Source of the DNA: Parabacteroides sp.
Lineage (GTDB): Bacteria > Bacteroidota > Bacteroidia > Bacteroidales > Tannerellaceae
Direction: 5' to 3'
Assembly: GCA_020026285.1 (NCBI GenBank)
Contig: JAHHQS010000013.1
Span: forward strand, 1-42,058
DNA length: 42,058 nt
The notes below the pieces were generated by a model. The model was not told the origin of the DNA and ran no database searches. It saw nothing but the letters and a program-made list of their open reading frames with translations. The translations under genes were made by a program, and so were the position numbers. Each line of letters starts with the position of its first letter. Position 1 is the stretch's first letter. Positions 25,973-34,556 of this stretch are shown piece after piece.

Positions 25973-26536
25973 TTATCTAACATTGCTCTTTACGAACTGA
26001 AGTAAATCTTTAAAAGTATTGTCAATAAAAAAACGAGTACTTTTATAGAATATTTCCGGGTTTTGTATATAATCTATCTGATTATCTTTACCTCCATTTG
26101 AAATGATTTTTTCAGCTTCAATCTTTGAATGAGATTTCTTTTCACTAGGATTGTCATATTCAAATAAAAGATCAGAAATAGTTGCTATATATTCACCATC
26201 CATACATTTTATTTCCATTGTATAGTATAACAAAGGTTTTACTTTGTCATTAATTAGCAATTTGACACTGGAAGTAATTCTTGTGGAAAAATTCTTCTTG
26301 TCATTAATGATGTTCGAATAAAAGATATCTTTATTGTAATTATTGTTAGTCCATTTCTTTACAGCCTTGTAGATACTTTCTTGATCGATTTCTTTTACTT
26401 TGACTTGATTTTTGAAGACAATTTTCTTCGTCTCTTCAGTTATGCTGTTTTCTGTCTCATTTTTCCGTGTTTGTGCATCGCCAACCTGTGCGAAGATTGG
26501 AGATAGCAATAATAAAATTAAAATCAGATTTTTCAT
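25973..26536 (-). CDS. secreted DUF4468-like protein (short partner)
   Basis: A 187-aa protein with a signal peptide (MKNLILILLLLSPIFAQ) and a domain resembling DUF4468: the pattern IYKAVKKWTNNNYNK, STRITSSVKLLINDKVKP, YYTMEIKCMDGEYIATISDL. The frame extends two codons upstream to a GTG, but the ATG at 26536 is the natural start of the signal peptide. It lies 11 bp after the longer DUF4468 gene and is probably translated from the same mRNA. Function is unknown; a periplasmic or outer-membrane location is inferred from the signal. Confidence 0.72.
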   Translation of the reverse strand: MKNLILILLLLSPIFAQVGDAQTRKNETENSITEETKKIVFKNQVKVKEIDQESIYKAVKKWTNNNYNKDIFYSNIINDKKNFSTRITSSVKLLINDKVKPLLYYTMEIKCMDGEYIATISDLLFEYDNPSEKKSHSKIEAEKIISNGGKDNQIDYIQNPEIFYKSTRFFIDNTFKDLLQFVKSNVR

Positions 26537-26547
26537 ATACACGAATT

Positions 26548-27567
26548 TTATTTAACCCAAATATTTAATACTTCTCCAATAACGGTTTGATTGTTGCCGT
26601 CAGGAGTATTTCCTTGTTTTTTGCATTCAATCATCATCCATACACTTTCTTGAGCGTAAGGTTTTTCAGAGAATTGAATGGTGTAAGTTTCACCTTCTTT
26701 CACGTCTTTACAGAATGCTGAATTGGCATCAACGGAAATAGAGGCGATATTTTTACCAAATAAAGAGCTGAATCCTTTCCATATAAGAGCATCGTCAGTT
26801 AAATCTTTATCTGCTACTTTAATTCTAACGTCACTCTTTGCTAATAATTGTTTCATCATATTAGGAATTTGCGCAATTTCTATTTTTGTGAAACCATTAG
26901 GTACTGCTGTCGTCTGTTGAATATTAGAAATAGGAGCAGGCTTTGTAGCTGGCTCTTCTTTTATGGCAACAGCATTTATGTTCTCGTTCGTTGTAACAGC
27001 AGACTGATTGTTCATGGCTTGTTGCCCAAACGCATTCGATAAATCAGTGAAAAGTTTATCTACGAAATCAATCGTGGCTTTACGGAATTTTCCACTGATA
27101 CGGCTTAATTTGCCTTTATGCAAACCGTGTTCGTCGGTAATCCATTCTTCAGCAATGTATTTTTCCGGTTCACGTTGATAAGCCACGTCGTATAGATAAC
27201 GAATGTTTTTAACTTCTATTTTACATGAGTTGTCTTCGCTGAAAATTAGAACCTGATAGTTCATATGCGCTCTGTCTAGTGAAAGAATAGTACTGGTAAA
27301 AACAATGTATTCGTTTCCGACAGCAGCCAATTCTCCTTCTTGAGAATTTTCAAAAACGACTCTGCAATTTTCATCATTGAATCTTTCTTTAGCCCAGCTT
27401 AAAGATGTATTATATATTTTGTCTTTTGAAAACGATGGCAGATTAATTACTTTACGAAATACAACTTTGCCGTTTTCAACAGGAACCGCTCCTTTTAAAT
27501 ATTTTGCATCATCTTGAGCTACTACGAATAGAGGTAAAAATACTAGTAAAAAAATTAATTGTTTCAT
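26548..27567 (-). CDS. secreted DUF4468-domain protein (long partner)
   Basis: A 339-aa protein with a signal peptide (MKQLIFLLVFLPLFVVAQ). Residues about 35-140 fit DUF4468 (FRKVINLPSFSKDKIYNTSL, NYQVLIFSEDNSCKIEVKNI, RYLYDVAY). A linker rich in Thr, Pro and Ala follows, then an unrecognised C-terminal domain (about 225-339, including FSSLFGKNIASISVDANSAF). The frame is open to 27609, but the predicted promoter at 27598-27605 falls inside that extension and the signal peptide begins at 27567, so the shorter start is chosen. It is divergent from secDF. Confidence 0.75.
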   Translation of the reverse strand: MKQLIFLLVFLPLFVVAQDDAKYLKGAVPVENGKVVFRKVINLPSFSKDKIYNTSLSWAKERFNDENCRVVFENSQEGELAAVGNEYIVFTSTILSLDRAHMNYQVLIFSEDNSCKIEVKNIRYLYDVAYQREPEKYIAEEWITDEHGLHKGKLSRISGKFRKATIDFVDKLFTDLSNAFGQQAMNNQSAVTTNENINAVAIKEEPATKPAPISNIQQTTAVPNGFTKIEIAQIPNMMKQLLAKSDVRIKVADKDLTDDALIWKGFSSLFGKNIASISVDANSAFCKDVKEGETYTIQFSEKPYAQESVWMMIECKKQGNTPDGNNQTVIGEVLNIWVK

Positions 27568-27597
27568 GATATTGACGAATTTTTTCTCAAAGATATA

Positions 27598-27605
27598 TAT
27601 TTGAT
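27598..27605 (-). promoter_or_regulatory. predicted DUF4468 operon promoter, -7 box
   Basis: The minus strand reads TATCTTTG, matching TAnnTTTG, 31 bp before the chosen start. Confidence 0.5.
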
Positions 27606-27670
27606 TCATTTATTGAGTATATAAAAAGTAAATAATTATTATAATTACTCTTAATCAGGAAAAAATATTC

Positions 27671-27678
27671 TATATTTG
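27671..27678 (+). promoter_or_regulatory. predicted secDF promoter, -7 box
   Basis: Reads TATATTTG followed by CA, matching TAnnTTTG, 66 bp before the secDF start. It is divergent from the DUF4468 promoter, about 65 bp apart. Confidence 0.6.
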
Positions 27679-27743
27679 CACCCTGTGAAAAATCAGATAT
27701 AATTCAGAAATAATAATGTAATAACAAAAATAATAAGTTCAAA

Positions 27744-30700
27744 ATGCAAAACAAAGGATTTGTAAAGGTCTTTGCTGGGCTATTGACTCTTGTTTGTTTG
27801 TTCTATTTGTCATTCTCGTTTGTGACAAACAGATATAACAATAAGGCGGTTGAATATGCACAAGGAGACCAGATGAAACAGAGTCATTATTTAGACTCTT
27901 TATCTACTGAAAAGGTATGGTTAGGCTATACGCTTAAAGAATGCCGAGAAATGGAGATCAGTTTAGGTCTAGACTTAAAGGGTGGTATGAATGTTATCCT
28001 TGAGTTGAGTGTACCTGATGTAATTCGTTCATTGTCTAATAATAATCAGGATGCGAATTTTAACAAGGCTTTGGATTTAGCTTACGCTAAGCAGGCATCA
28101 AGTCAGAAAAGCTTTATCAATTTGTTTGCTGATGAGTATAAAACTTTGGACCCAAGTGCAAAATTGGCAACAATTTTCAGTACTTTTGAATTAAAGGAAA
28201 AGATTACTCCTCAGACTTCAGATGATAAAGTTATCTCTGTTTTGGAAGAAGAATTACAGAGTGCTATCGATAATTCATTTAATGTATTGCGTACTCGTAT
28301 TGACCGTTTTGGTGTCGTTTCTCCAAACATCCAGCGTTTGGAAACAGCTGGTCGTATCTTGGTTGAGCTTCCAGGAGTAAAAGAACCGGAACGTGTTCGT
28401 AAATTATTACAGGGTAGTGCAAACTTGGAATTCTGGGAAACTTATAAATTGCCGGAAATCTACCAGCAATTGGTTGCAGCAGATAATGCATTGGCATCTG
28501 TAATCTCAGCTTCTGATGATTCAACTAAAGTTTCTTCTGATGTAAAAGATGCAAAAGATGCAAAAACTGAAGCTAAAGTAGAAAAAACAGAGAAAAATGC
28601 TACTGCAGAAACAGATTCTTTGTTAGCAAAGATTCAAGACTCTCCAGAATCAGAGGCTAATCAATCTGCTGAAGAATTTGCTAAACAACATCCTCTATTC
28701 TCTTTATTACAGATCAATCAGTATAATGGCCAATTGGCACCAAGTACTGTAATTGGTTATGCTCAGGCTAAAGATATGGCTAAGATCAATGAATATCTAA
28801 GCATGAAGCAGGTTAAAGAAGCTTTGCCTCGTAACCTTTCTTTGAAATGGGGCGTTAAGGCAATGGATGAAAAAGGAATGTTCTTTGAATTGTATGCATT
28901 GAAAGTAACAAACCGTGATGGCTCTCCTGCTTTGGGTGGTGATGTTATCACTGATGCAAATGCAGACTTCGTTCAGCAGCCAGGTGTTTCAGGACAGCAG
29001 GTTAGTATGACAATGAATGCTGAAGGAGCTAAAGCTTGGGCCCGTTTGACAAAAGATAATGTTGGTCGTTCTATTGCAATCGTTTTGGATGGTATGGTTT
29101 ATTCTGCTCCAAACGTACAGGGTGAAATTCCTGGAGGTCATTCTCAGATTACAGGTAACTTTACTCCAGAAGAAGCAAAAGACTTGGCAAACGTATTGAA
29201 ATCAGGTAAAATGGCTGCTTCAGTACATATTGTACAGGAAGACGTTGTTGGTCCATCTTTGGGTCAGGAAGCTATCAATGCTGGTGTGATTTCTTTCATT
29301 TTGGCATTGATCTTATTGATGATGTATATGTGTGCATTCTACGGTCTTATCCCTGGTTTGATAGCCGATGGAGCTTTGGTTGTAAACATCTTCTTTACAA
29401 TGGGTATTCTTGCTTCATTCCAGGCTGTATTGACATTGCCAGGTATTGCCGGTATGGTATTGACATTAGGTATGGCAGTCGATGCGAACGTTTTGATTTA
29501 TGAGCGTACAAAAGAAGAGCTTCGTGCAGGTAAGACTTTAGGTAAAGCTATTGCCGATGGTTATAGCAATGCATTCTCTGCGATCTTCGACTCAAACTTG
29601 ACATCTATCATTACTGGTATTGTATTGTTCTATTTCGGTACAGGTCCTATCCGTGGTTTCGCAACTACAATGATTATTGGTTTGTTCGCTTCATTCTTGA
29701 CAGCAGTCTTCTTGACTCGTATCGTTTACGAAGGTTTGTTGGCTAAAGATAAATTGAAGAACGTTACTTTCGTTACAAATTTGACTAAGGACTTATTGAA
29801 GAATCCTAAAGTGAACTTCTTGGGCGCTCGTAAGATCGGTTATATAATTCCACTTGGTATTATCATTTTGGGTATGATCTCAATGATGACAATAGGTTTG
29901 AACAAGGGTATTGACTTTACTGGTGGTCGTAACTATATTGTTCGTTTTGATCAGAATGTTAAAACAGATGAAGTTCGCAACCTGTTGAATTCTCAGTTGG
30001 ATGGTGCTGTAAGTGTTATCACAATTGGTACTCAGGATCAGGTACGTATTTCTACTAACTATAAGATTGAAGTACAAGATCCTTCAATTGATCAGGAAAT
30101 CGAAACTAAATTGTTTGAAGGTTTGAAACCTTTATTGAAAGAAGGTACTACTTTAGATCAATTTATTTCAGATAATATTCAGAGTTCTCAGAAAGTCGGT
30201 CCATCAATGGCAGATGATATCAAGAACAGTGCAATCTTGGCTGTAATCTTCTCAATGATCTGTATGGCTGCTTATATCTTGTTACGTTTCCGTGATGTTT
30301 CATTCTCAATTGGTGCGTTTACTTCAGTAGCTACTACTACTTTCTGTATTATCTCTTTCTACACATTGTTATGGAAATTGTTACCATTCTCAATGGAAGT
30401 GGATCAGACATTTATCGCTGCTATCCTGACAATCATTGGTTATTCTATCAATGATACAGTGGTTGTATTCGACCGTATTCGTGAAACAATCAGTATCTAT
30501 CCTAAACGTGATCGTTATCAGGTTATCAATGATGCATTGAACTCTACTTTGTGTCGTACATTTAATACATCATTAACAACATTGGTAGTTGTAATCTGTA
30601 TCTTCATCTTAGGTGGTAGTACAATTCGAAGCTTCACATTTGCAATCTTGTTAGGTATCATTATCGGTACTTATTCAACATTATTTGTTGCAACTCCTAT

Positions 30701-30758
30701 AGCTTATGAATTGCAGAAGCGTAAAATAAAAAAACATTTAGCTGCTGAAAAAGCTTGA
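27744..30758 (+). CDS. secDF: fused protein translocase subunit SecDF
   Basis: A 1004-aa fusion of SecD and SecF, which uses the proton gradient to pull proteins through SecYEG. The SecD half has LGLDLKGGMNVILEL near residue 76, the P1 domain, GGHSQITGNF and membrane segments with AVDANVLIYERTKEELRAGK. The SecF half begins near residue 680 with LGARKIGYIIPLG, GIDFTGG, and NDTVVVFDRIRE. About 12 membrane segments are expected. A Lys/Glu/Ala/Asp-rich insertion (about 258-308) breaks the SecD periplasmic region. It has its own promoter box and a strong terminator. Confidence 0.97.
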   Translation: MQNKGFVKVFAGLLTLVCLFYLSFSFVTNRYNNKAVEYAQGDQMKQSHYLDSLSTEKVWLGYTLKECREMEISLGLDLKGGMNVILELSVPDVIRSLSNNNQDANFNKALDLAYAKQASSQKSFINLFADEYKTLDPSAKLATIFSTFELKEKITPQTSDDKVISVLEEELQSAIDNSFNVLRTRIDRFGVVSPNIQRLETAGRILVELPGVKEPERVRKLLQGSANLEFWETYKLPEIYQQLVAADNALASVISASDDSTKVSSDVKDAKDAKTEAKVEKTEKNATAETDSLLAKIQDSPESEANQSAEEFAKQHPLFSLLQINQYNGQLAPSTVIGYAQAKDMAKINEYLSMKQVKEALPRNLSLKWGVKAMDEKGMFFELYALKVTNRDGSPALGGDVITDANADFVQQPGVSGQQVSMTMNAEGAKAWARLTKDNVGRSIAIVLDGMVYSAPNVQGEIPGGHSQITGNFTPEEAKDLANVLKSGKMAASVHIVQEDVVGPSLGQEAINAGVISFILALILLMMYMCAFYGLIPGLIADGALVVNIFFTMGILASFQAVLTLPGIAGMVLTLGMAVDANVLIYERTKEELRAGKTLGKAIADGYSNAFSAIFDSNLTSIITGIVLFYFGTGPIRGFATTMIIGLFASFLTAVFLTRIVYEGLLAKDKLKNVTFVTNLTKDLLKNPKVNFLGARKIGYIIPLGIIILGMISMMTIGLNKGIDFTGGRNYIVRFDQNVKTDEVRNLLNSQLDGAVSVITIGTQDQVRISTNYKIEVQDPSIDQEIETKLFEGLKPLLKEGTTLDQFISDNIQSSQKVGPSMADDIKNSAILAVIFSMICMAAYILLRFRDVSFSIGAFTSVATTTFCIISFYTLLWKLLPFSMEVDQTFIAAILTIIGYSINDTVVVFDRIRETISIYPKRDRYQVINDALNSTLCRTFNTSLTTLVVVICIFILGGSTIRSFTFAILLGIIIGTYSTLFVATPIAYELQKRKIKKHLAAEKA

Positions 30759-30785
30759 TTACTTATATAAGTAAATATACATGTG

Positions 30786-30822
30786 AAGCCATCTCGGAAA
30801 TCTCCGGGATGGCTTTTTTTTT
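30786..30822 (+). terminator. intrinsic terminator after secDF
   Basis: A 13-bp stem (AAGCCATCTCGGA 30786-30798 with TCCGGGATGGCTT 30803-30815, one wobble), tetraloop AATC, then nine T. Confidence 0.95.
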
Positions 30823-30836
30823 GTTGAAAACATTTA

Positions 30837-30844
30837 TATCTTTG
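30837..30844 (+). promoter_or_regulatory. predicted recG promoter, -7 box
   Basis: Reads TATCTTTG, matching TAnnTTTG, 23 bp before the recG ATG. Confidence 0.55.
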
Positions 30845-30866
30845 TTTTTAAACTATAATTCAAACT

Positions 30867-32969
30867 ATGATGCTGGAACTCGATAAGCGTTCGATAACAT
30901 ACTTACCAGGGGTTGGTCCCAAAAAGGCCGAAATATTTAAGAATGAAATCAATGTAAGTTCTTATGAGGATCTGCTTTATTATTTCCCCTATAAGTATAT
31001 TGACCGCAGTCGTTTTTATCGGGTTGCAGAAATTTCTTCAACAAATACCTATATTCAGTTAAAAGGTAAAATAGTCCGATTTGAAACTATTGGGGAAGGA
31101 CGTACAAAACGTTTGATAGGTAAATTTACAGATGGAACTGGAATAATTGATTTGGTATGGTTTAAAGGAATCAATTACGTTGTTGGAAAATATAAATTAG
31201 ATACAGAGTATATCATATTTGGTAAACCTACCGAGTTCGGCCATTTTTATAATATTGTCCATCCTGATATTGATCCTGTAGAACAAGCTGGTCAAGTAGC
31301 CTCTGGTTTAACGCCTTATTACAGTACTACTGAAAAAATGAAAAAATCTTTTTTGAATTCACGTGCTATTCAAAATCTTCAATATACACTTCTGAGTAGT
31401 TTGAATTGGAGTGTCCCTGAAATATTACCTCAAAAGTTATTGGAACAAACTAAACTGATGTCCTTATCTCAGGCATTGGTTAATATACATTTTCCTCAAA
31501 GTGAGGCCATGCTTAGTGCTGCAAAAACACGATTGAAGTTTGATGAATTATTCTTCATACAGTTGAATACATTAAAAACTTCTCTTACAAGAAAAAGATT
31601 TTTACAAGGAATCCGTTTCCCATCAGTTGGATATTATTTCAATACTTTTTATAAAGATTATCTTCCTTTTGAATTGACCAATGCGCAAAAATGTGTTGTT
31701 AAAGAAATTCGTGCCGATTTAGGTAGCGGAAGGCAAATGAATCGTTTGCTACAAGGAGATGTCGGTAGTGGAAAGACTTTGGTTGGGTTGTTGTCTATGT
31801 TGTTGGCTTTGGATAACGGTTGTCAGGCTTGTATGATGGCTCCGACTGAAATTTTAGCAAATCAACATTATGCAACAATCAAAGAGTTTTTAAAAGATAT
31901 GGATGTTCATGTTGCTTTGCTTACAGGTTCAACAAGAAAAAAAGAACGAGAACAGATTTTACCGGCAATAGCAAATGGCGAGATTCAGATTGTAATTGGT
32001 ACTCATGCATTGATAGAGGATACGGTTAAATTTTCTTCATTAGGATTGGCTATCATTGATGAGCAACATCGTTTTGGAGTTGAGCAGAGGTCAAAATTAT
32101 GGAAAAAAAATACAACGGTTGTACCTCATGTTTTGGTTATGACTGCCACACCAATTCCAAGGACTTTGGCCATGACTCTGTATGGAGATTTGGATGTTTC
32201 TGTTATTGATGAATTACCTCCAGGCCGAAAACCTATTAAGACATTGCATCGATATGATAATAAGAAAGCTGAATTGTTCGAATTCTTACGGTCTGAGATT
32301 AGAAAAGGACGTCAGATATATGTCGTTTATCCTTTAATCGAAGGCAGTGAAAAATTCGATTATAAGAGTCTGGAAGAAGGCTTTGAAGTCTTTAAAGAAG
32401 TCTTCTCTGAATATGAAGTTTGTATGGTTCATGGTAAAATGAAGGCTGCAGATAAAGAAGCCGAAATGCAAAAGTTTATTTCTGGAGAAGCTCAGATCCT
32501 TTTGGCGACAACGGTTATTGAAGTAGGAGTAAATGTTCCTAACGCTTCTGTAATGGTGATTGAAAGTGCCGAACGTTTCGGGTTGTCTCAATTACATCAG
32601 TTACGAGGACGCGTGGGAAGAGGAGCAGAGCAATCGTATTGTGTCCTTGTGTCTTCCTATAAATTGAGCAACGATACTCGTAAGCGATTAGAAATAATGG
32701 TTAACAGTACGAATGGTTTTGAAATAGCAGAAGCTGATTTGAAACTCAGAGGTCAGGGGGATTTGGAAGGAACGAGACAAAGTGGGGAAGGACTTACTTT
32801 GAAAATAGCGAACCTGGCTTCGGATGGAATTATACTTCAATTTGCACGAGATAAAGCCGTTGAGATTTTGAACGAAGACCCAGACTTATTGAGCGAACCC
32901 CACCGAATATTGAACGAAAGGCTTAAAACTTTATTCTCACGAACAATAAACTGGCATTTAATCAGTTAA
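30867..32969 (+). CDS. recG: ATP-dependent DNA helicase RecG
   Basis: A 700-aa helicase that regresses stalled forks and branch-migrates Holliday junctions. The N-terminal wedge (OB) domain starts with TYLPGVGPKKAEIF and IDRSRFYRVAEI. The helicase core has Walker A GDVGSGKTLVGL, the RecG box IIDEQHRFGVEQR, and MTATPIPRTLAMTLYGDLDV, with LPPGRKPIKT and the QLRGRVGRG motif VI region. It ends with the TRG/C-terminal segment LKLRGQGDLEGTRQSG. The length is normal. A second Met follows the first; both are compatible. Confidence 0.97.
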   Translation: MMLELDKRSITYLPGVGPKKAEIFKNEINVSSYEDLLYYFPYKYIDRSRFYRVAEISSTNTYIQLKGKIVRFETIGEGRTKRLIGKFTDGTGIIDLVWFKGINYVVGKYKLDTEYIIFGKPTEFGHFYNIVHPDIDPVEQAGQVASGLTPYYSTTEKMKKSFLNSRAIQNLQYTLLSSLNWSVPEILPQKLLEQTKLMSLSQALVNIHFPQSEAMLSAAKTRLKFDELFFIQLNTLKTSLTRKRFLQGIRFPSVGYYFNTFYKDYLPFELTNAQKCVVKEIRADLGSGRQMNRLLQGDVGSGKTLVGLLSMLLALDNGCQACMMAPTEILANQHYATIKEFLKDMDVHVALLTGSTRKKEREQILPAIANGEIQIVIGTHALIEDTVKFSSLGLAIIDEQHRFGVEQRSKLWKKNTTVVPHVLVMTATPIPRTLAMTLYGDLDVSVIDELPPGRKPIKTLHRYDNKKAELFEFLRSEIRKGRQIYVVYPLIEGSEKFDYKSLEEGFEVFKEVFSEYEVCMVHGKMKAADKEAEMQKFISGEAQILLATTVIEVGVNVPNASVMVIESAERFGLSQLHQLRGRVGRGAEQSYCVLVSSYKLSNDTRKRLEIMVNSTNGFEIAEADLKLRGQGDLEGTRQSGEGLTLKIANLASDGIILQFARDKAVEILNEDPDLLSEPHRILNERLKTLFSRTINWHLIS

Positions 32970-33178
32970 TGTATAACTATAGATAATAGTATATAAAATA
33001 TTGAATGATATATATTTATGTAAAATAGTTAATAAAAGTTGAGAATAATTGAATATTTTTTTAGTTTTAATATTTTGAAGAGTAACTGAAATTTACGACC
33101 TTTGAGATATTAAATTCTGATTTATAGGGTTTAATGCCTTTTTAATTTAATATTTAAGATATAGAATTCACGTAAGAA

Positions 33179-34405
33179 ATGGCAATAAAATCAATTTTGT
33201 CTGTTTGTCTTGGAGTGCTTATGTGTCCAGTGATGTATGCACAAGAACCCGTAAAGAAAACAGTAGAACAAGAAGTTTTAAATAATGCAACTGTTGTAAT
33301 GGATCAGCAGGTGTCTGAATTAATGGCTGAACGAGTTGGCTTTAAAAAAGATATCGTGATGGAGAAATTGGCAGATGCAAAAATTGAAGCTGAAATGAAT
33401 CGTGAATCTTTGATGTTCCCCGCAGCAGATTTATACGGTTCAACATGGAATACAGAGAGAGTCAATCCTTTTAGTGGTTTAAAAGAGAAAGTGGAATTTC
33501 CTGATTCTTGTACAATTGATTGTACTTCTTTTGTATATCCATTAGATTCAATGACAAGAGTAACTTCTAAATATGGACCTCGTCGTCGCAGAATGCATAG
33601 AGGTATTGATTTGAAAGTATATAAGGGTGATACAATTCGTGCAGCTTTTGATGGTAAGGTAAGAATAAGAAGTTACGAACGTAGAGGTTACGGTTATTAT
33701 TTGGTTCTTCGCCATCCAAATGGATTGGAAACAATCTATGGACACTTGTCAAAGCAATTGGTTAAGGTTAATGATATTGTTCGTGCTGGAGATCCTATCG
33801 GTTTAGGTGGTAATACCGGACGTTCAACAGGTTCTCATCTTCATTTTGAAACACGTTTCCTGGGTCAGGCAATCAATCCTGCTGAAATTATAGACTTTGA
33901 AAATGGAACTCCTATTAAAGATTCTTACGTATTTAGAAATATCAAGATTAATGGTCGAAATAGCAACATCTATACTTCTTCTAATAATCAGTTAGTTTAT
34001 TATCGTGTTAAATCTGGTGATACTTTAGGTAAGATTGCCATGAGATATGGGACTACAGTCAGACAGTTGTGTTATTTGAACGGTATTAAACCGACAACAG
34101 TATTACAGATTGGTCAGTCTATTCGTTGTAGTGCAACAGGAGGACGTTCTTCCGTGTCAAGCAGAAAACAATCTTCGGTAAACAAACCTGTTACTGTCGT
34201 AGCTCAATCAGAGCCTGTAGCAGCATTGAATTCGGCTTCCAAAAAAACAAATGGAGAAGTCATTTATCATAAGATTAAATCCGGAGATACATTAGGTGCT
34301 ATTGCTGTTAAATATGGAACAACCGTTTCTCAATTGTGTGAAATGAACGGAATTTCAAGAAATACGATTTTACGTTTAGGTAGAGTTTTACGTTGTTCAA
34401 AATAA
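33179..34405 (+). CDS. secreted M23 peptidase with two C-terminal LysM domains
   Basis: A 408-aa envelope protein, probably a peptidoglycan endopeptidase. It has a signal peptide (ILSVCLGVLMCPVMYAQ). The M23 (LytM) domain spans about residues 118-240, with zinc/catalytic motifs RMHRGIDLKV (H140, D144) and GSHLHFETR near 220. Two LysM repeats follow, about 278-322 (RVKSGDTLGKIAMRYGTT) and 362-406 (KIKSGDTLGAIAVKYGTT), joined by a Ser/Lys-rich linker. LysM binds glycan and places the peptidase on the wall. All expected metal ligands are visible, so it should be active rather than an EnvC-type activator. Confidence 0.93.
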   Translation: MAIKSILSVCLGVLMCPVMYAQEPVKKTVEQEVLNNATVVMDQQVSELMAERVGFKKDIVMEKLADAKIEAEMNRESLMFPAADLYGSTWNTERVNPFSGLKEKVEFPDSCTIDCTSFVYPLDSMTRVTSKYGPRRRRMHRGIDLKVYKGDTIRAAFDGKVRIRSYERRGYGYYLVLRHPNGLETIYGHLSKQLVKVNDIVRAGDPIGLGGNTGRSTGSHLHFETRFLGQAINPAEIIDFENGTPIKDSYVFRNIKINGRNSNIYTSSNNQLVYYRVKSGDTLGKIAMRYGTTVRQLCYLNGIKPTTVLQIGQSIRCSATGGRSSVSSRKQSSVNKPVTVVAQSEPVAALNSASKKTNGEVIYHKIKSGDTLGAIAVKYGTTVSQLCEMNGISRNTILRLGRVLRCSK

Positions 34406-34423
34406 AAATATTGTATATGAAAG

Positions 34424-34465
34424 AAAAAGCGAGTTTTGATTTGACAAAGCTCGCTTTTTGTTTTT
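34424..34465 (+). terminator. intrinsic terminator after the M23 gene
   Basis: AAAAAGCGAG (34424-34433) pairs with CTCGCTTTTT (34450-34459); a T-rich tract follows. Confidence 0.85.
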
Positions 34466-34501
34466 ATGTTTTATTGTTTGATATATTCTGATCCTATATC
34501 T

Positions 34502-34509
34502 TATCTTTG
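34502..34509 (+). promoter_or_regulatory. predicted promoter of the MauE/DoxX-like gene and tpiA, -7 box
   Basis: Reads TATCTTTG, matching TAnnTTTG, 48 bp before the first start codon. Confidence 0.55.
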
Positions 34510-34556
34510 TGATCGGAAAAGTAGGAAAGGTTATTACTTGAAATATTTAAGTTTTA

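Noticed and set aside
26537..26542. GTG start two codons before the short DUF4468 protein
   Set aside because: An ATG at 26536 directly opens the signal peptide.
27568..27609. Upstream start for the long DUF4468 protein at 27609
   Set aside because: It would place 14 residues before a clear signal peptide and overlaps the predicted promoter box at 27598-27605.
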